In this document: positions 37,739 through 50,278 of the stretch, one piece after another
Layout of the letters: every line of letters starts with the position of its first letter
Numbering within the stretch: the stretch's first letter is position 1
Assembly: GCA_000231825.2 (NCBI GenBank)
Contig: JH720326.1
Location: 250,586 to 314,585 of the forward strand
Length of the DNA: 64,000 nt
Direction of reading: 5' to 3'
Origin: Tetrahymena elliotti 4EA
Lineage: Eukaryota; Ciliophora; Oligohymenophorea; Hymenostomatida; Tetrahymenidae
The notes under the pieces: model-generated
Told to the model about the DNA's origin: nothing
What the model saw: only the letters and a program-made list of their open reading frames with translations
The model's database searches: none
Position numbers and translations under genes: made by a program

Positions 37739-38635
37739 ACATTTAAATTAAATTCTATCTATTTTACAATTTATGATTTATTATCATTTTAACAGTAGCT
37801 TATTTAGTGCCTAGTTCATATGATTTATCATCAGTCTTTTTTTGAATAGTAACAATGATTTGGTATTTAGCCTTTTATCTTTTTTTCTATGAGTGAGCAT
37901 CTAAAAAAAATAAAATTCTATCAATTTTACACTTTGTGATTTGTTATCATTTTGACAATAGCTTATTTAGTTAGTGCCTAATTGATATGACCCACTGTCA
38001 GCCTTTTTTTAAATAGCAACTATGTTTAGGTATTTAGCCTTTTATCTGATTTTCTATTAATGAAAATCTAATAAAATCAACTATTTAACTTTTTATGATT
38101 GATTATCCTTTAGGCAGTAACTTATTGCAAAAAGCTAAAATTAATTATTTTGTAGGAAAATTTGTTTAAGTGGCTAATAAACCTTTTGAACAATTAAATT
38201 ATATTTAAATCTATGTTTTTATCCATAAGATGACTGTAATAAATTAAAAATACATTTTCTGATTTCTTCTAAAGATTATAAAAGTTTTTTTTTTTTGATT
38301 CTTAATTGTGAGATTAGCTAGCGATATTGTCACTCAAAATTTTATTAAAAATAATATAGATAAAACTAGAATGTAAATTTTAGTATAAGAAATTTATAAA
38401 TATATTATCTAATTCCCTCAAATTTAGTGTAAATGCGCTTAGAGCAAATTTATCTATCCTTTAACAAATATTATTAATTAAAAAGGGTAATTACACAAAA
38501 TTTCGATTAAATCTGTTAAGTAATTGAATTTTTTTTACTTTCTCTTTTTACAATTATTAAATAAAATTAATATTTATTAAAAGCAAAATCAAAAGATAAA
38601 ATACAATACAATACATACCTAAATAAATCAATAAG
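37739..38635. other. Spacer with decayed gene tails
   Basis: 897 bases between membrane-gene copy 3 and the first tetraspanin-like gene. The first 370 bases hold two decayed copies of the upstream gene's 3' end (listed separately). The remainder is AT-rich promoter region. Confidence 0.6.
37809..38110 (+). pseudogene. Two decayed tandem copies of the membrane-gene 3' end
   Basis: The last part of membrane-gene copy 3 begins GCCTAGCTCATATGG at 37651. It recurs as GCCTAGTTCATATGA at 37809 and GCCTAATTGATATGA at 37977, at spacings of about 158 and 168 bases. Each copy keeps the region encoding the final hydrophobic segment (TATTTAGCCTTTTATCT is repeated) plus the following 3' flank with a TTTATGATT/TTTGTGATT element. 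Frames are broken by TGA codons and indels, so these are not exons. They are best read as tandem duplication of the terminal about 160 bp, with decay increasing away from the intact gene. Confidence 0.8.
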
Positions 38636-39731
38636 ATGGCAGGGTTTAGTATAAATGGTGACTTGGAAAAACAAAAAAGTATTGAAGAAGACTCTTTTGA
38701 CTCTTTGAGTTAACGCCTAACTCGTCATTCTTATACAACAGATGATAATCATTAATTGTTACATAATTCAATCCAATTATACTAATATGAATAATAAAAA
38801 AAGAAGAAAAAATACTTTCTTTTTAACAACATTTTGACAATAATGAATTTAGTTTTTTTAGGCTTTTTGTTAGCCATGTATATTTTTTTATTCAAGATAA
38901 ATTTTCACAGAGAATTGTTTATCCTTTTCACAATCAGTTCTGTCCTTATCACTTTATTTGAAATCATTTCTGTTTCCATGCTCAGCTCCCTTGAAAAAAT
39001 AAAGGGAATGTACATTTCTATCTGCAGCTCTCTAACTTTTGACTTGTTACAAGTTATTTGTAACATTATGTGTCTCATCTTCCTATATAAGTCTAGTGTT
39101 TGTGGTAATTTATTTACTTAAAAAAATTTAATTATTTCTATTTAAAATTATAATATCTATCATATAAAATAACCCATAAAAAAATAAAGAAGAATCTTCT
39201 TATGAGGTTTAAAAGATTTGATAATGTATCCATTAAATAAGCAATTAATTAATTAATTTTTGTCCTTAATTTATAAATGTGATGAATATCTTACATATTA
39301 ATTTAATATTTTTTAAATGTGAATATTATTTTTACAATAACTACCTTTTTTAAATAGGCTCTTTATTTTGGAACAATAATAACTGCTATTAAGATTCAGA
39401 TATTCACGAATTCATTTAAGATTAATGTGATTAATAATAAGATTCCTAACAAATTTCAAATGCAATTTATCATCATTTTAAGACTTGTTTAGATGAATAA
39501 AAAATAACAAAACACCAATTTGAAAGTTAAATGACAATTATCAGCAATCAAGCATATTAAATAATCTTATATACTTCCATTATCTATAAGATGACTATAA
39601 ACTTGTTTATGAAACTTCTCATCCTCATTAAATGTGTTAAATTTAACAAAAATATTATTTCCGCTCAAGGATAATTACAACCAATCATACAATATCAATA
39701 CAAAGAAATATAAAAACAATTCCATAATTGA
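38636..39731 (+). CDS. Tetraspanin-like four-pass protein, copy 1 (280 aa)
   Basis: Exons 38636-39104 and 39358-39731, joined in phase 1 by a 253-nt intron; TGA 39729-39731. Residues 1-58 are polar and end in a basic QKKKKKYF stretch. Hydrophobic segments follow at about 63-85, 88-112 and 123-152, then a large polar loop and a fourth near 225-255. The loop begins SVCG, with the intron splitting the Gly codon, and contains later cysteines (NNNNCYQ, FKTCLDE). Four passes with a large Cys-containing loop between the third and fourth is the tetraspanin layout, although a CCG motif is not exactly present. The tail is Gln/Lys/Ile-rich. The second copy at 41668-42595 shares the intron position, phase and SVCG motif. 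Known tetraspanins organise membrane partners; that role here is inferred from topology. Confidence 0.78.
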
Positions 39732-41667
39732 GTCAATTAAAAACAATTCAATCTAAATTTAAATAATAAATTTTCCAAACTTTTACTTAAATAAATTATA
39801 ATAAATTAAATTATTAAATTTCAATTTAAATTACTCTCGTATATTTTGTAATACTTCCTTTTATATTCATATTCTTATTACCTTTAGTTACATCAAATGC
39901 TAAATATATCTTTTCACTTAAATTATTATTTGATTAAAAGCAAATTACATCAGTAATTAATTCTTGCTTCTGTAGTAGAAAAAATTCCCCACTAAATAAT
40001 TAATTTACTTCTTTTATTAGATTAATAATAAATGTCTTTCAAAAAGTCTTCACAAATCTATGTATCTCCGCTTAGGTAATTTCTTTACAATTTTTGATTG
40101 CTTGGAAACTCATTATTTTTTTAGGTCTATTTTTGAAAAGAAAGTTAAAGCTTACTACTTCAAAAATAATCTACCTAAATAAGAACTTTTTTTCTCACCT
40201 AAATAGTGTAAATACCAACATGATATCCTATTTTCGACTTTAAAAAACTTATTTTTAATAAATATTTGAGGTTTCGTCTTAGCTTGATATTTTCTCATTT
40301 AAAATATTTTGATACTTTTTTTTTCTTATTTGCTATTCAAATTTAAATGAAAGACCAAAAATATGAAGTGTAATCCCATACATATTTAATTAAATATTTC
40401 AAAATAAATTGAAAACTTTACTTTGTTTTACTTGTAAAATTTTCCTTTTAAAATCTTAAGCTAAAAATGACTAACTTTAATAAAAATAAAATTAGCTGTA
40501 TGATCTACCAAAAAAACTCTTATCAAATATCTGCTCTTGTAGAATATGAAGTAAAAAATTTTTTTATTTAATTGAGCTTACTAAATAATTTCAAAGTTGG
40601 ACCTGAGAAACCAAACCTTTTTAAAAAAAATTTCCATAGAATAATCATCGAAATTTAAATTTTAATAAAATAAAGATTCCAAAAGTCAAAATATTCTTAC
40701 TTAAAAAATAAGTAACATATTTAATTATTTCTTTGTGTTTCATTTTAGAATGTATAAAAAGGGAATAACACTCCATAATTATTATTTTAAGTTACACTTT
40801 GTCTGTCCTTTTTCCTTACTTTAAAAAACTTTTCCCATTTTATTTTATTAATATCAAGCCAATTCTATTTAAGTTTATAGACTCTACAATAAATATTTTG
40901 ATTATGAAAAGGAACAAAACGAAATTAACATTGTAATGTAATTGATGTCATTTCAATTAAAGTAAATTTAATTTATTACAAGGCTGCATATGCTTTTGAT
41001 TAATGTTGGTTTTTTATTTACTCCAAATAAATCACTTTTACTCTTCGGAATTGTTAATTTAAAATGAGAAATAAAACAAACTTAATTTTTTAGAAACATA
41101 ATACAAACATTTTAATTTTTTAATAAACAAAGATACCCTATTTATCAAATCAAGGAAACCCCATTTCCTTTTGTTATTATCTATGATTAATATTTTGGAT
41201 ATTAAGAAAAACAATACAAATCTAATTGTTTTAAATGCAACAAATAACATAGTAAAAAAAGTATTAATTTAAAAGGTCTCAGTAATGCTTTTTTTAATTA
41301 CAATTTATTATTTATTAATGATGAATAAAATTATCTTTCTTTTTTAGAATTGGTAATTCACAAGCTAGTAGACTCTGAGAATGATAAAAGAACAAACTAA
41401 AATTTTAAATATGTAACGAGTATCTTTTGAACTCAAATAAATTAAATTAATAAGGTAATTCAAATGTGTAATTAACTATCCTATTTTTCTATGCATAATT
41501 GAAAATAAATATAATGTAATTATTCCTTGTTTTTGTTTAGAGGATTGAAGATTTCAACACTTTTGTTAATTTTTAGAAGATATTTACAAGCAATAATTTA
41601 TTTTAAATAATATCTAAAGGTTTTAAATAAACAAAGTGAGATAAATAATCAATCAAATTAAAACATT
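39732..41667. other. 1.9-kb spacer between tetraspanin-like genes
   Basis: AT-rich, without coding-type open frames on either strand; a 63-codon minus-strand frame near 41059-41250 is not supported. It should contain the promoter of the second tetraspanin-like gene. Confidence 0.5.
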
Positions 41668-42595
41668 ATGAAAGATCAATTATTAATAGATGATAGTCTT
41701 ACAACATCTACATGTTCAGATACATCTATTAATAGTATTAGTTCAGGCTAAAAAATTATTTTGAAGATAAAATTAAGACCTTAATAAACTATTTAAGATA
41801 ACTCTGACTATCAAAAATTAAAAAATGCTTAAAAAAAGTTGTTTAAAAGTGATAAAAAGAAAAGGGTGCTTGTATTATTTTTAGTTGGATCTATTATTCT
41901 TTAAACAGCATACCAAGGAATATTTGCTGCTTTAAGCACTCATCTAATAAATTTAAATTTTTTCATCTAGCTTTGCATTATTTCTCTTGCATTATCCATA
42001 ATAATTTGTGCTCTTGATATTTTGTCTTTTTTCGTCTTTAAAGCAATTATGATTCAAAAGAGGAATTATAAAATCTTTTATTTTTCTAATTCCTTTCGAC
42101 TGGTCTAAGCTATTGTTGTTTTCATAATTCTTCTTATGATAAATAAATTTAGCGTTTGTGGTAATTTTTAATAAAATTTATTTCTTTTTTTATTTTTAAA
42201 TTGTCAACAAACACTTTTTAAAATTAATTTTAAAAATATTCTAAAACAATAAAAAAGGCTATTTTATTTGGAATTCAAGTTAATGTTTTCAAAATACAAA
42301 CATTCAAAACCTGTATGATAACGAGTTTAGCAAAGGATGCAGTGCTTTTGAAAGCGAAATGTTTATTTAAACAGTCTATCAATTCAAAAAAGATTGTTTG
42401 ACAAATTCTAATATATCAAAAGAGGAATTCTTCTTTGATATCAATCTTTAACAAAACGATATATATAACTTTATTTTGATATCTTTCCTAGTATTTAATA
42501 TACTCATCAAAGCATTTTTTGATATTTTTGCCATCATAAAAGCTATTCAACTAAATAGAAAGCTAAAGAAATATACCTACATTCTAAACATCTGA
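41668..42595 (+). CDS. Tetraspanin-like four-pass protein, copy 2 (276 aa)
   Basis: Exons 41668-42160 and 42258-42595, joined in phase 1 by a 97-nt intron; TGA 42593-42595. The N-terminal 70 residues are Ser/Thr/Gln/Lys-rich. Three hydrophobic segments follow (VLVLFLVGSII..., FFIQLCIISLALSIIICAL, AIVVFIILLMI), then SVCG at the exon junction. A polar loop of about 80 residues holds cysteines (SSQCF, GCSAF, KKDCL), and a fourth segment (FILISFLVFNILIKAFF) precedes a short basic tail. Topology, SVCG and intron phase match copy 1. The sequence after the TGA stays in frame for 43 more codons (42596-42724) before a second TGA and reads as a plausible polar tail. Readthrough, a recent nonsense change or chance could explain it. 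Confidence 0.8.
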
Positions 42596-44222
42596 GTTAA
42601 CCAGGATTCTATATCTGAGTAATCATAAATTTCAAATAATAATGCAAAAACCTACTCTCATTTGAATCAAATTGAGTTATTTATTTACAAATCATATAAA
42701 TTACAAACTAACCAAGTATTTAATTGATTGTCAAGAAGTCAAGTATTAATTAAAATATTTGAGTTTACCAGCTATACTAATAATTAGATACATACCTTAA
42801 TTTATTTTATTTATTCCTTGAAAATCACCATAAAAATCTTATTCTAATTAAAATTATCTCTCATTACTATAAAATTAAATTAAAATTTCATTCATTTATT
42901 TAATGAAATCTGTATTTTCTTTTAAATTGTGTATTAATATATATTTTATTTCTAATATTAAAATCATTAACTATTAGTTTCTTTGATATTTTTATCAACA
43001 AATCTTAAACTACATAAATTATTGCATAGAAGCTCAAAATTTTAAATTAGTTTTTTCTGAAAAAAATAGTTTTAATATGATAAACTTTGCATAAATATAT
43101 ATAATGCCAAACTTTTAAAATTAATGGAATTTTTTGCAAGCAAAATCATTCAGATGCACATTCAGAAAAAATACTTTTGAGTAAATCTATTTCTTCTTTT
43201 TTGATAAATTATAATTAGATAGATATTTTAGGTAAATTTACTTAAATATAATTTATTACTCTAAAGCTTATTCATTCTTTCTTAATTAGCTAGCAAATAA
43301 TCCCTAAAAACATCATTATTTATATTAAATAAGATTAAAATAAACGATTGCTTTTAATCAGAAATAATTTTTATTTTTGTATGATGAAATAATTTTCTCT
43401 AATTGATTAATGCAATGCTTTCAATATATTTTGATAAAATGTGTTATTGCCAAAAATTAAATTTAAAATCAACTTCATTAGATAAATACCTCGTTATTTA
43501 CATTATTTGAGCACAATCAAAAAGATCTTTACTCTTAAAAAATTAACTTGTTTTTGGAAACTGAAGGAAAAAAATTAACAAGCAAAGAGAAATATTACTT
43601 TTACTTTTGATTTCTTTAAATAGTGTAAATTAAATTAGGATTTGTTTTATATTACACTTATTCTTTTGAGTTATTCCCTTAGTCTATTTTTAGGTTTTTC
43701 ACTTGACTTTTTTTTTGAAAACAATAAGATTGTCTACTAATAAATACAATTTTAAAATAAAATTCAAACGTATTCTTTTAGTTCATTTATTTATTTTCTT
43801 TAATAAAAATATTCCATTTTCTGAATATCTTATCTTTTGACAAAATATTAATTTTATGTTATTTCACTCAATAATTCATGCTTGAATTCCTTTATTATAT
43901 ACAATTTGTGCTATATTTAAATAGAATGTATTTGATATGTGTGTTAAATTCTACTGAATAAAAGAAGTATGAATAGTTTGAAGACATTTTTCTGTAATGC
44001 AAATAGCGATTATTTTTACAATTTATATTTCGATTAGATTTTTAGTTAATTTTGATCTTTAAATATTTACCACAAAGTAAATGCAAGGTTTTTGTAAAAC
44101 AAAATTTTTTCTTTCAGACAGGTTATAGATACTTTTTTATTAAGGGGAAATTAATTAAATAGAAACCACTATAAAAATTATTAAATTAACAAATAGAAAA
44201 GAAAAGAATTCATCAAAAAATA
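42596..44222. other. 1.6-kb intergenic region
   Basis: The first 129 bases are an in-frame continuation of the preceding gene past its TGA. The remainder is AT-rich spacer leading to the promoter of the BPI-like gene. No other gene was seen. Confidence 0.5.
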
Positions 44223-45584
44223 ATGAAGATCTAAATTCTTATTTCCCTATTATTCATCAGCTTAGTTCTCTGCGAAAACCCTGGAACCAGAGTGCATTTA
44301 ACAACTAACTTTTTAACTCATGCTAAAAATTGGGCTTTACCAAAATTCTTCCCTGGAAATAAAATAGATTTCCATGTTCCTGACACCAGTATCATGGGCG
44401 TAAAGTGTACTAACATGGATGGAAAATTAGAAGTTCCTAATAATTCTATTAACTTCTCCTTAACAAAGGGTGCTTTCCACTTGAATGCTAGAGAAATGCA
44501 CATGGCTTTGGGTGCTAAGCTCAATTTAAGAATAGCTAAAGCTCACATTTCTCCTTCTGCTCACTTCTCTTTTGACTCTTAAACTTCTTTAGGTATTAAC
44601 AGTGCTGGATAATTGTAAGTAACTTCAATGAAGGTTTAAAACTTTAAAATTCCTAACACCCAAGCAAGCATGCCTAAAGTTTTCAAGAAAATTGTAGATC
44701 ATTTTATTCATATGATCAATGGCAAGGTTCAAGGCAAGATTAATTCTATTATGCCTGAAGTTTAACACAAGGTCAATGCTATATTAGCCACTCAACCAAC
44801 TTCTGTTGCCTTTGGAAATTTACCTATTATGATTGACAGTACATTCTCTTCTGCAATTGCTTTTGAAAATAATTAAATGATTATCCCTAACAATCTCTTT
44901 GCATATAATAAGTAAAAACCCAAAGCAAGACCTCCTTTTTCCAATAGCATAGCTTTCCCCAATGAGCCTATCACCACTGATTTCACTTTATACTTCAGTG
45001 AATACTCTCTCAACTCTTTCTCATATGCTGCTTTTGATGCTAAGTTGCTTATGGACTAACTTGACTTTAATGAAATAGTCAAAGTTGCTAAAAAAGAAGT
45101 TCTTACTAGCATTTTCTCTGGATTGGATGAAATGTTGAAATAGAATCCCTAAGTTTAGATTACTGTTTCTGCCTAAAATTATCCTTAATTTAACATTGCA
45201 AATAATCTCTTTACTACCATGGTTGATCTTGCTATCTCAGTCAACCTTAAAATTTAAGGAAAAGATATTAATGTTCTCTTGCTCCATATTATCCCTGAAT
45301 TCAGTGTCTCTGCTTAAATTTTAAACAGTAAAGATTTACACATCAGCTTAGCTAAGGCTGCTCTCAAGAATCTAGAAATCAAGCTTAGCACTTTTAAGAC
45401 CATCGATAATGCAGGATTAACTAATCTTATCAATTAACTTCTAGCTTATTTCCTCCCTAAAATCAATGCCAAGCTTTTCAATGGTTCAATCCCTATTAAT
45501 GGACCTAATTTTACCCTTTAATAAGCCTAAGTTAGCTTTGTTAACCATCACATTAAGATATAAGCTACCCCTAAATTTGTTTGA
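44223..45584 (+). CDS. Secreted BPI/LBP-family lipid-binding protein (453 aa)
   Basis: Intronless frame from ATG 44223 to TGA 45582-45584. The first 18-20 residues (MKIQILISLLFISLVLCE) are a signal peptide. The mature part has the look of the BPI/LBP/CETP lipid-transfer family: VPDTSIMGVKC, then alternating amphipathic strands, a middle PFSNSIAFPNEPITTDF and a C-terminal LLAYFLPKINAKLFNGSIPI followed by a short strand. The length of 453 fits the two-barrel family (about 450-480). In animals these proteins bind lipopolysaccharide or lipids; in a ciliate, a secreted or vacuolar lipid-binding or antibacterial role is possible but inferred. Codon use differs from most genes here, with many C-ended codons (AAC, CTC, ATC, TTC), which in Tetrahymena goes with high expression. 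Confidence 0.85.
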
Positions 45585-48500
45585 AATTTCTTTAATAAAT
45601 AATTTAATATCTTCCAAGCATGTTTTTTTAGATATTTTATATTATTTTTAAATTTGTTTTTTAAATAAAAAATAATAAAAAAATTATTAAAATATTAAGT
45701 AACTCCTTTCCAATTTAACTTTTAAAAAATTGATAAAGAAGATCTATTTCTTTAAACTATTATATTATAAAAGAAGAATGATCCATTCATTTAAAAAGTT
45801 ATTTTTTCATCCAAGCTATGTTTAGGAGAATTTAAAAGCTGTTAATTTATAGATAAATGTTTTATTTTTGAGTAAAATTATTAATCTTTGAATATTTATT
45901 CAAAATAATAAGGAAATTAATTATCCTTCCCAAAAAATTTTTTAAATATTAATTAAAGAAATCTTTACGTACATGAAATCTAAAATTTGATTGGATTATC
46001 CTAAAATGATATGATATATAATTATTATTTCATTTATCTCTTTTAGTATCATTTTTGTATGAAAAATTTTCCAAAAAAATAATTTTAATTAATTTAGTAT
46101 GGAAAATTTTTTTCTTTAATTAAGACCTATTCCAAAGAAACTCCCTCACTCACATTTTTAAATTTGTGCTCCCACCTCACACTAGTTCGTTCACTCGTTT
46201 ACCTAAAACAGTTCATACATTTGATACTTGTTTCAGAATTATAAAACAAAGAGCTGTCTCCAAAAAAAAAAATGTTTCTAAATTTTTTTTAACAAAACTG
46301 CTTTAAAAATTAGCTCTTATCATATATTAAGAAGAAGATTTCAAATGATTAAGAATAACTTACCATTAAATAGATATGAGTTCCAAATTCAAATATAGAA
46401 TATTTTTTATAAATAATAGATAGTTTTTTTTTTGGTGGCACTGAAATTTCTTTGCATTTTTTTACGTTTGAGAAAAACTTTGAAAAATTAGACAAGTAAA
46501 TTTAAAACTTTTAACACAAAATATGCGATCTTTCTTTGATGAGAAAAATATATAAACATTTTTAATTTAATTATTTGAGGTAAATTCACTATTCTCTACT
46601 TGTTTAGTTTTTTTAACTATCAAAATTTTAATAAAAATATCTTTTGGATTGAATAGGATGATGTCTAATTTGTGATTTAAAATTAAATTAAAACAGTTTT
46701 GAATTCAAAATTTTCTTCTTTTCTCAACAATAAAAAAAGTATCTATTAGTTTATTTTAATCATTTGGTTTTTATTCATTTAAAGTAAAGTTTTAAACACA
46801 TCCTTAGATATCATTTTATAATTATGAATTTTTGTTTATTAAATTCAATAAATTACTTTAAATAAATAAATTTAAATTAATTTATCAACTGAAAGGAATT
46901 TAAATTTTAGAACTTAACATTATTTAGTAGAAATTAAATTAATTTTGTATTTCTATCATAAAATTTTAGAAAGTAAAATTAAATTATTGCAATTATAATT
47001 AATAGTTTTAAAAATATTAATTATTTGTTAAAGTGATTTAAGAACAATAGAAATTATTTTAAAAAACTGTAAGAGTATCATCATAAAATTAATTAGTTTT
47101 GGGGATTACTTACTCTCCAAAAATTTTTAAATCTATTTTAAAAGTTAAAAAAATTGAAGTAAAAGCAATTAAATTAATCAAAAGAAAAATTAATTTTTAG
47201 ATTTTACAATCTAATTTTATATATTAAATTTTTAAATAAACTTATTTAAGATAGTATATATTAGTATTGAAATATTATTAAATATTTATAAATATTAAGG
47301 ATCTAAAAATAAATCTTTTTCATATTATATATTTTTATTTTATTTAGTATTGATAAAGTAAAAATATCCAAAATAATAAGGCTATTTACTTTAATTTATT
47401 TAAAAATGTCAAAAAATATTCTAATAATAATTATTAAATCTAAAATCTAAAAAACCAGAAAATTATATCACCTTAACTTAGACCTCACCTTAAATTAGAA
47501 AACTGATGGTAATTATTATTAATTTTAAACTAAATATTTTATGAATAATTAAAATTAAAATCATTCTAGATTTTAGGAAATTGACTCTATAAATCTTAAT
47601 TTTTAGAATATCTTGAATAAAATAATCTCATCTTAAAATTTAAAAGCTTCAAACATGTGTATGCATTTAAAATATGGGTAAACATTTTTTAAAGTGAGTA
47701 AAGAGTTCAATCAAAAAAATTAATTCAAAAAGAAAGAATTTAGGATGGAATTGAATAGTTGATACAAAAATTGAATAAATTTAATTGATAATAATTAGAT
47801 TAATTAATTTTAGTATTTGTAATAATAAATTTAGTTTTAGTTTTTTTAACAAATATATTAGACACTATAAAAAATTAAGTGTTTATTTTGTATCTTCATA
47901 TCAAAGCTTTTTCAAATGATTGGTAAATATTTTATTAATTATTTTTTGTTGAGAGAAAATTCTACTTTATTATAAATAACATCTAAATTCTGATCAAAAA
48001 TTTTTTCAATAAATGAGTTTATTGAATATAAATTTGAATATTTTAAAGAAGAATAGGTAGGTACAAAATTATTGAAGCTACTTTTTTAAGGGCAAAAATA
48101 TTACTAATCAATTTAGGTAAATATAAGTTTAAAATAGAAAAAAAGGAGATTTTTTAATTTCAACTAATTAAATGAAAATTTTTCAAAATAAGGATAATTA
48201 ATGCTTAAGATATCAAAATCTTTGTGTTCATTCAAGTACAATACACTTAAATAATTATCTATATATGTCAATTATGTAAATGATGAAGACTTTTGACTAA
48301 AATTAAAGTGATTTTGTAGATCAAAACATGATTCAAGCTTTTATTGATGTTACATTTAATTAAATTTATCTGCAAATGATTGATTCTTGTAGATAATAAT
48401 AAGTTTAAATTATTTTTGACAGCTAAATTAATTTTTGGTTACTAAATACTCAACTTATAAGATGGATGAATGAGTAATTTAGGGGTCTAATTTCTAAAAA

Positions 48501-49410
48501 TTACAAAATTGTGTAATTACCTGAATTGTTTTTATTTTAAATTTATCTATTTTGATAAAAAAATTTAGAGAGCAAAAACAAAAAATTTTTAATTTCCTTT
48601 CTTAGAAAATTTGAAAAGGAGTGTTTTTTTGATTAAATTCCTTCTAAAAATGAAAAAGCAAATCTTCTCATCATGATTTAATTACTCTTTTACTTGCTTT
48701 ATATTAAGAATTTTGTAAAAGAATATCTTAATTTTGATATTTTGTTGGAATACAATTTTATATGTTAATGTGAGAATTCTGTCAAAAAAACTTATCAGAT
48801 TTCAAATTTGTAATTAAAAACAATTAAAATTATTTGATAATATAATTTAATGAATGTGCTTTTGGTAATGTAAAGAAATATAATTGATTAATTCTGTTTT
48901 ATAGTTAATTAATATTATCTTCTATTTATCTGATTAAAAATATCTGTAAAGAATTTATTCAAAAGTACGTCTATTAATTAAAACCACACATTTTTCCAAA
49001 ATTTTATAAGCTTAAAGACTATTAATGTTGAAACAAAGTTTTTACTTAATTAACTTTTTGTTGTGGTTACAATATTATCTGACAGCCTTTCGAGAGAATA
49101 AATACTCAAAGCATTTTTAATTCTTGACTGAGTAAAATATTACACAAGAAAGCAAATAAAGACATAATTTTTCATCAAACAAAACCATTTCCATTAAGAA
49201 AGACTGCATTTCTTTAATCAAAAAGAACTTTACTTAAGGCTAGGTAAAGGGAAGAAAAAATTAATTGAAATCAAATAAATTACTGTAAGTAGCCAAATTA
49301 TCTAAGAGCTAATATTATATATTTGATTATGACTCTTGCACATTCATATGACTTTGAATTTTTGTTTACTCTTTTTAGGTCCTCTTTAAGTATTTTAGAA
49401 TAGAAGTATA
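45585..49410. other. 3.8-kb non-coding region
   Basis: Extremely AT-rich, with dense homopolymer runs and no frame of coding character on either strand. One GC-richer patch near 46138-46210 (CTCCCTCACTCAC and nearby CACTCGTTTACC) stands out but has no recognisable function. No tRNA or repeat array was seen. Confidence 0.45.
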
Positions 49411-50278
49411 ATGGACAACAACAACCATTCTCAGTAAGGTAAAAATATTAAAATTCCTGACAAAGAATTTGAAAAAAATTTAAAGGCTAATATTAAGAAA
49501 TAACGAAAGAAAATCAGTCATACTCAATTGATAGAACAAAATTATTATGTATGAATGAATGATCAATCAACTAATGTAAATTAAAAACTCATTCAAGCAT
49601 TATAATTTTTCAGTTGTTTAATAAGAATTAAAAATTGATGATGATAATACTCAACTTTTATTTCTAAATAAAGCATTGCAAAATGTAAATTTTTTATATA
49701 GAATTAGTATTTTTGGTTGAGTAGATGTAAAACTTTTTAAAGATTTGTAAGCTTTAAAAGAAATAACCAAGAACCTCTTTCGATTACCATGAAAATAATG
49801 TGCATACATTATTAAAATTATAAATTCATTACTGGTTTTGTTTTAGACTAAATTAATTGATTGAATGATTAAAAAGTTAAGCCTTCAAAATATTATAAAA
49901 GCTTAATTAATTTAATAAGAATCTCCAACAATTCCCCATCTTTTTTGTTCAATTTGATATTTTTAAAAGTTGGAAAGATAATGGGTCTACTAATGAATCA
50001 TCCCTTTAAATTAATTTAAATGAATCAATAGTTTGAAGCCATTATTTATTAATAGAGAAGAGAACCAGTGAGAATCCAAACAATTATTTTTTGCTTATCA
50101 TATCGAATAATATGAGCTTTTGCTCGTTTTGTAAGTTAAAAGATTGAGGGAGGAGGAAGCAAAATAACCTAAAGAATGTTTGGAAGAATCTTCCTAGTTA
50201 GTTTGTTTTTATGGAAAATAAGAAATATTTAATTAAATCGTTCTAATAGATAAACTGCTAAATTAAAAAATGGAATGA
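49411..50278 (+). CDS. Small multi-exon gene of unknown function, splicing partly resolved
   Basis: The start is ATG 49411 (MDNNNHSQQGKNIKIPDKEF), and exon 1 probably ends at 49548. An intron with acceptor AAG near 49596 puts the next stretch in a coding-looking frame (QQELKIDDDNTQLLFLNK). Further islands lie near 49721-49790 (VKLFKDLQALKEITKNLF) and 49880-49970 (LNQFNKNLQQFPIFFVQF). The last exon runs about 50073-50278 (AYHIEQYELLLVLQVKRLRE ... TGA 50276-50278). Each island has coding character and its neighbours do not, but I could not fix every donor and acceptor, so the joined protein is not given. The C-terminal part looks helical and charged and may form a coiled coil. No family is recognised. 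Introns here would be unusually numerous for so short a gene. Confidence 0.45.

Noticed and set aside
40600..40625. GAAACCAAACCTTTTT resembling the Tetrahymena chromosome breakage sequence
   Set aside because: It differs from the known 15-bp element at conserved positions, and that element is removed from macronuclear DNA.
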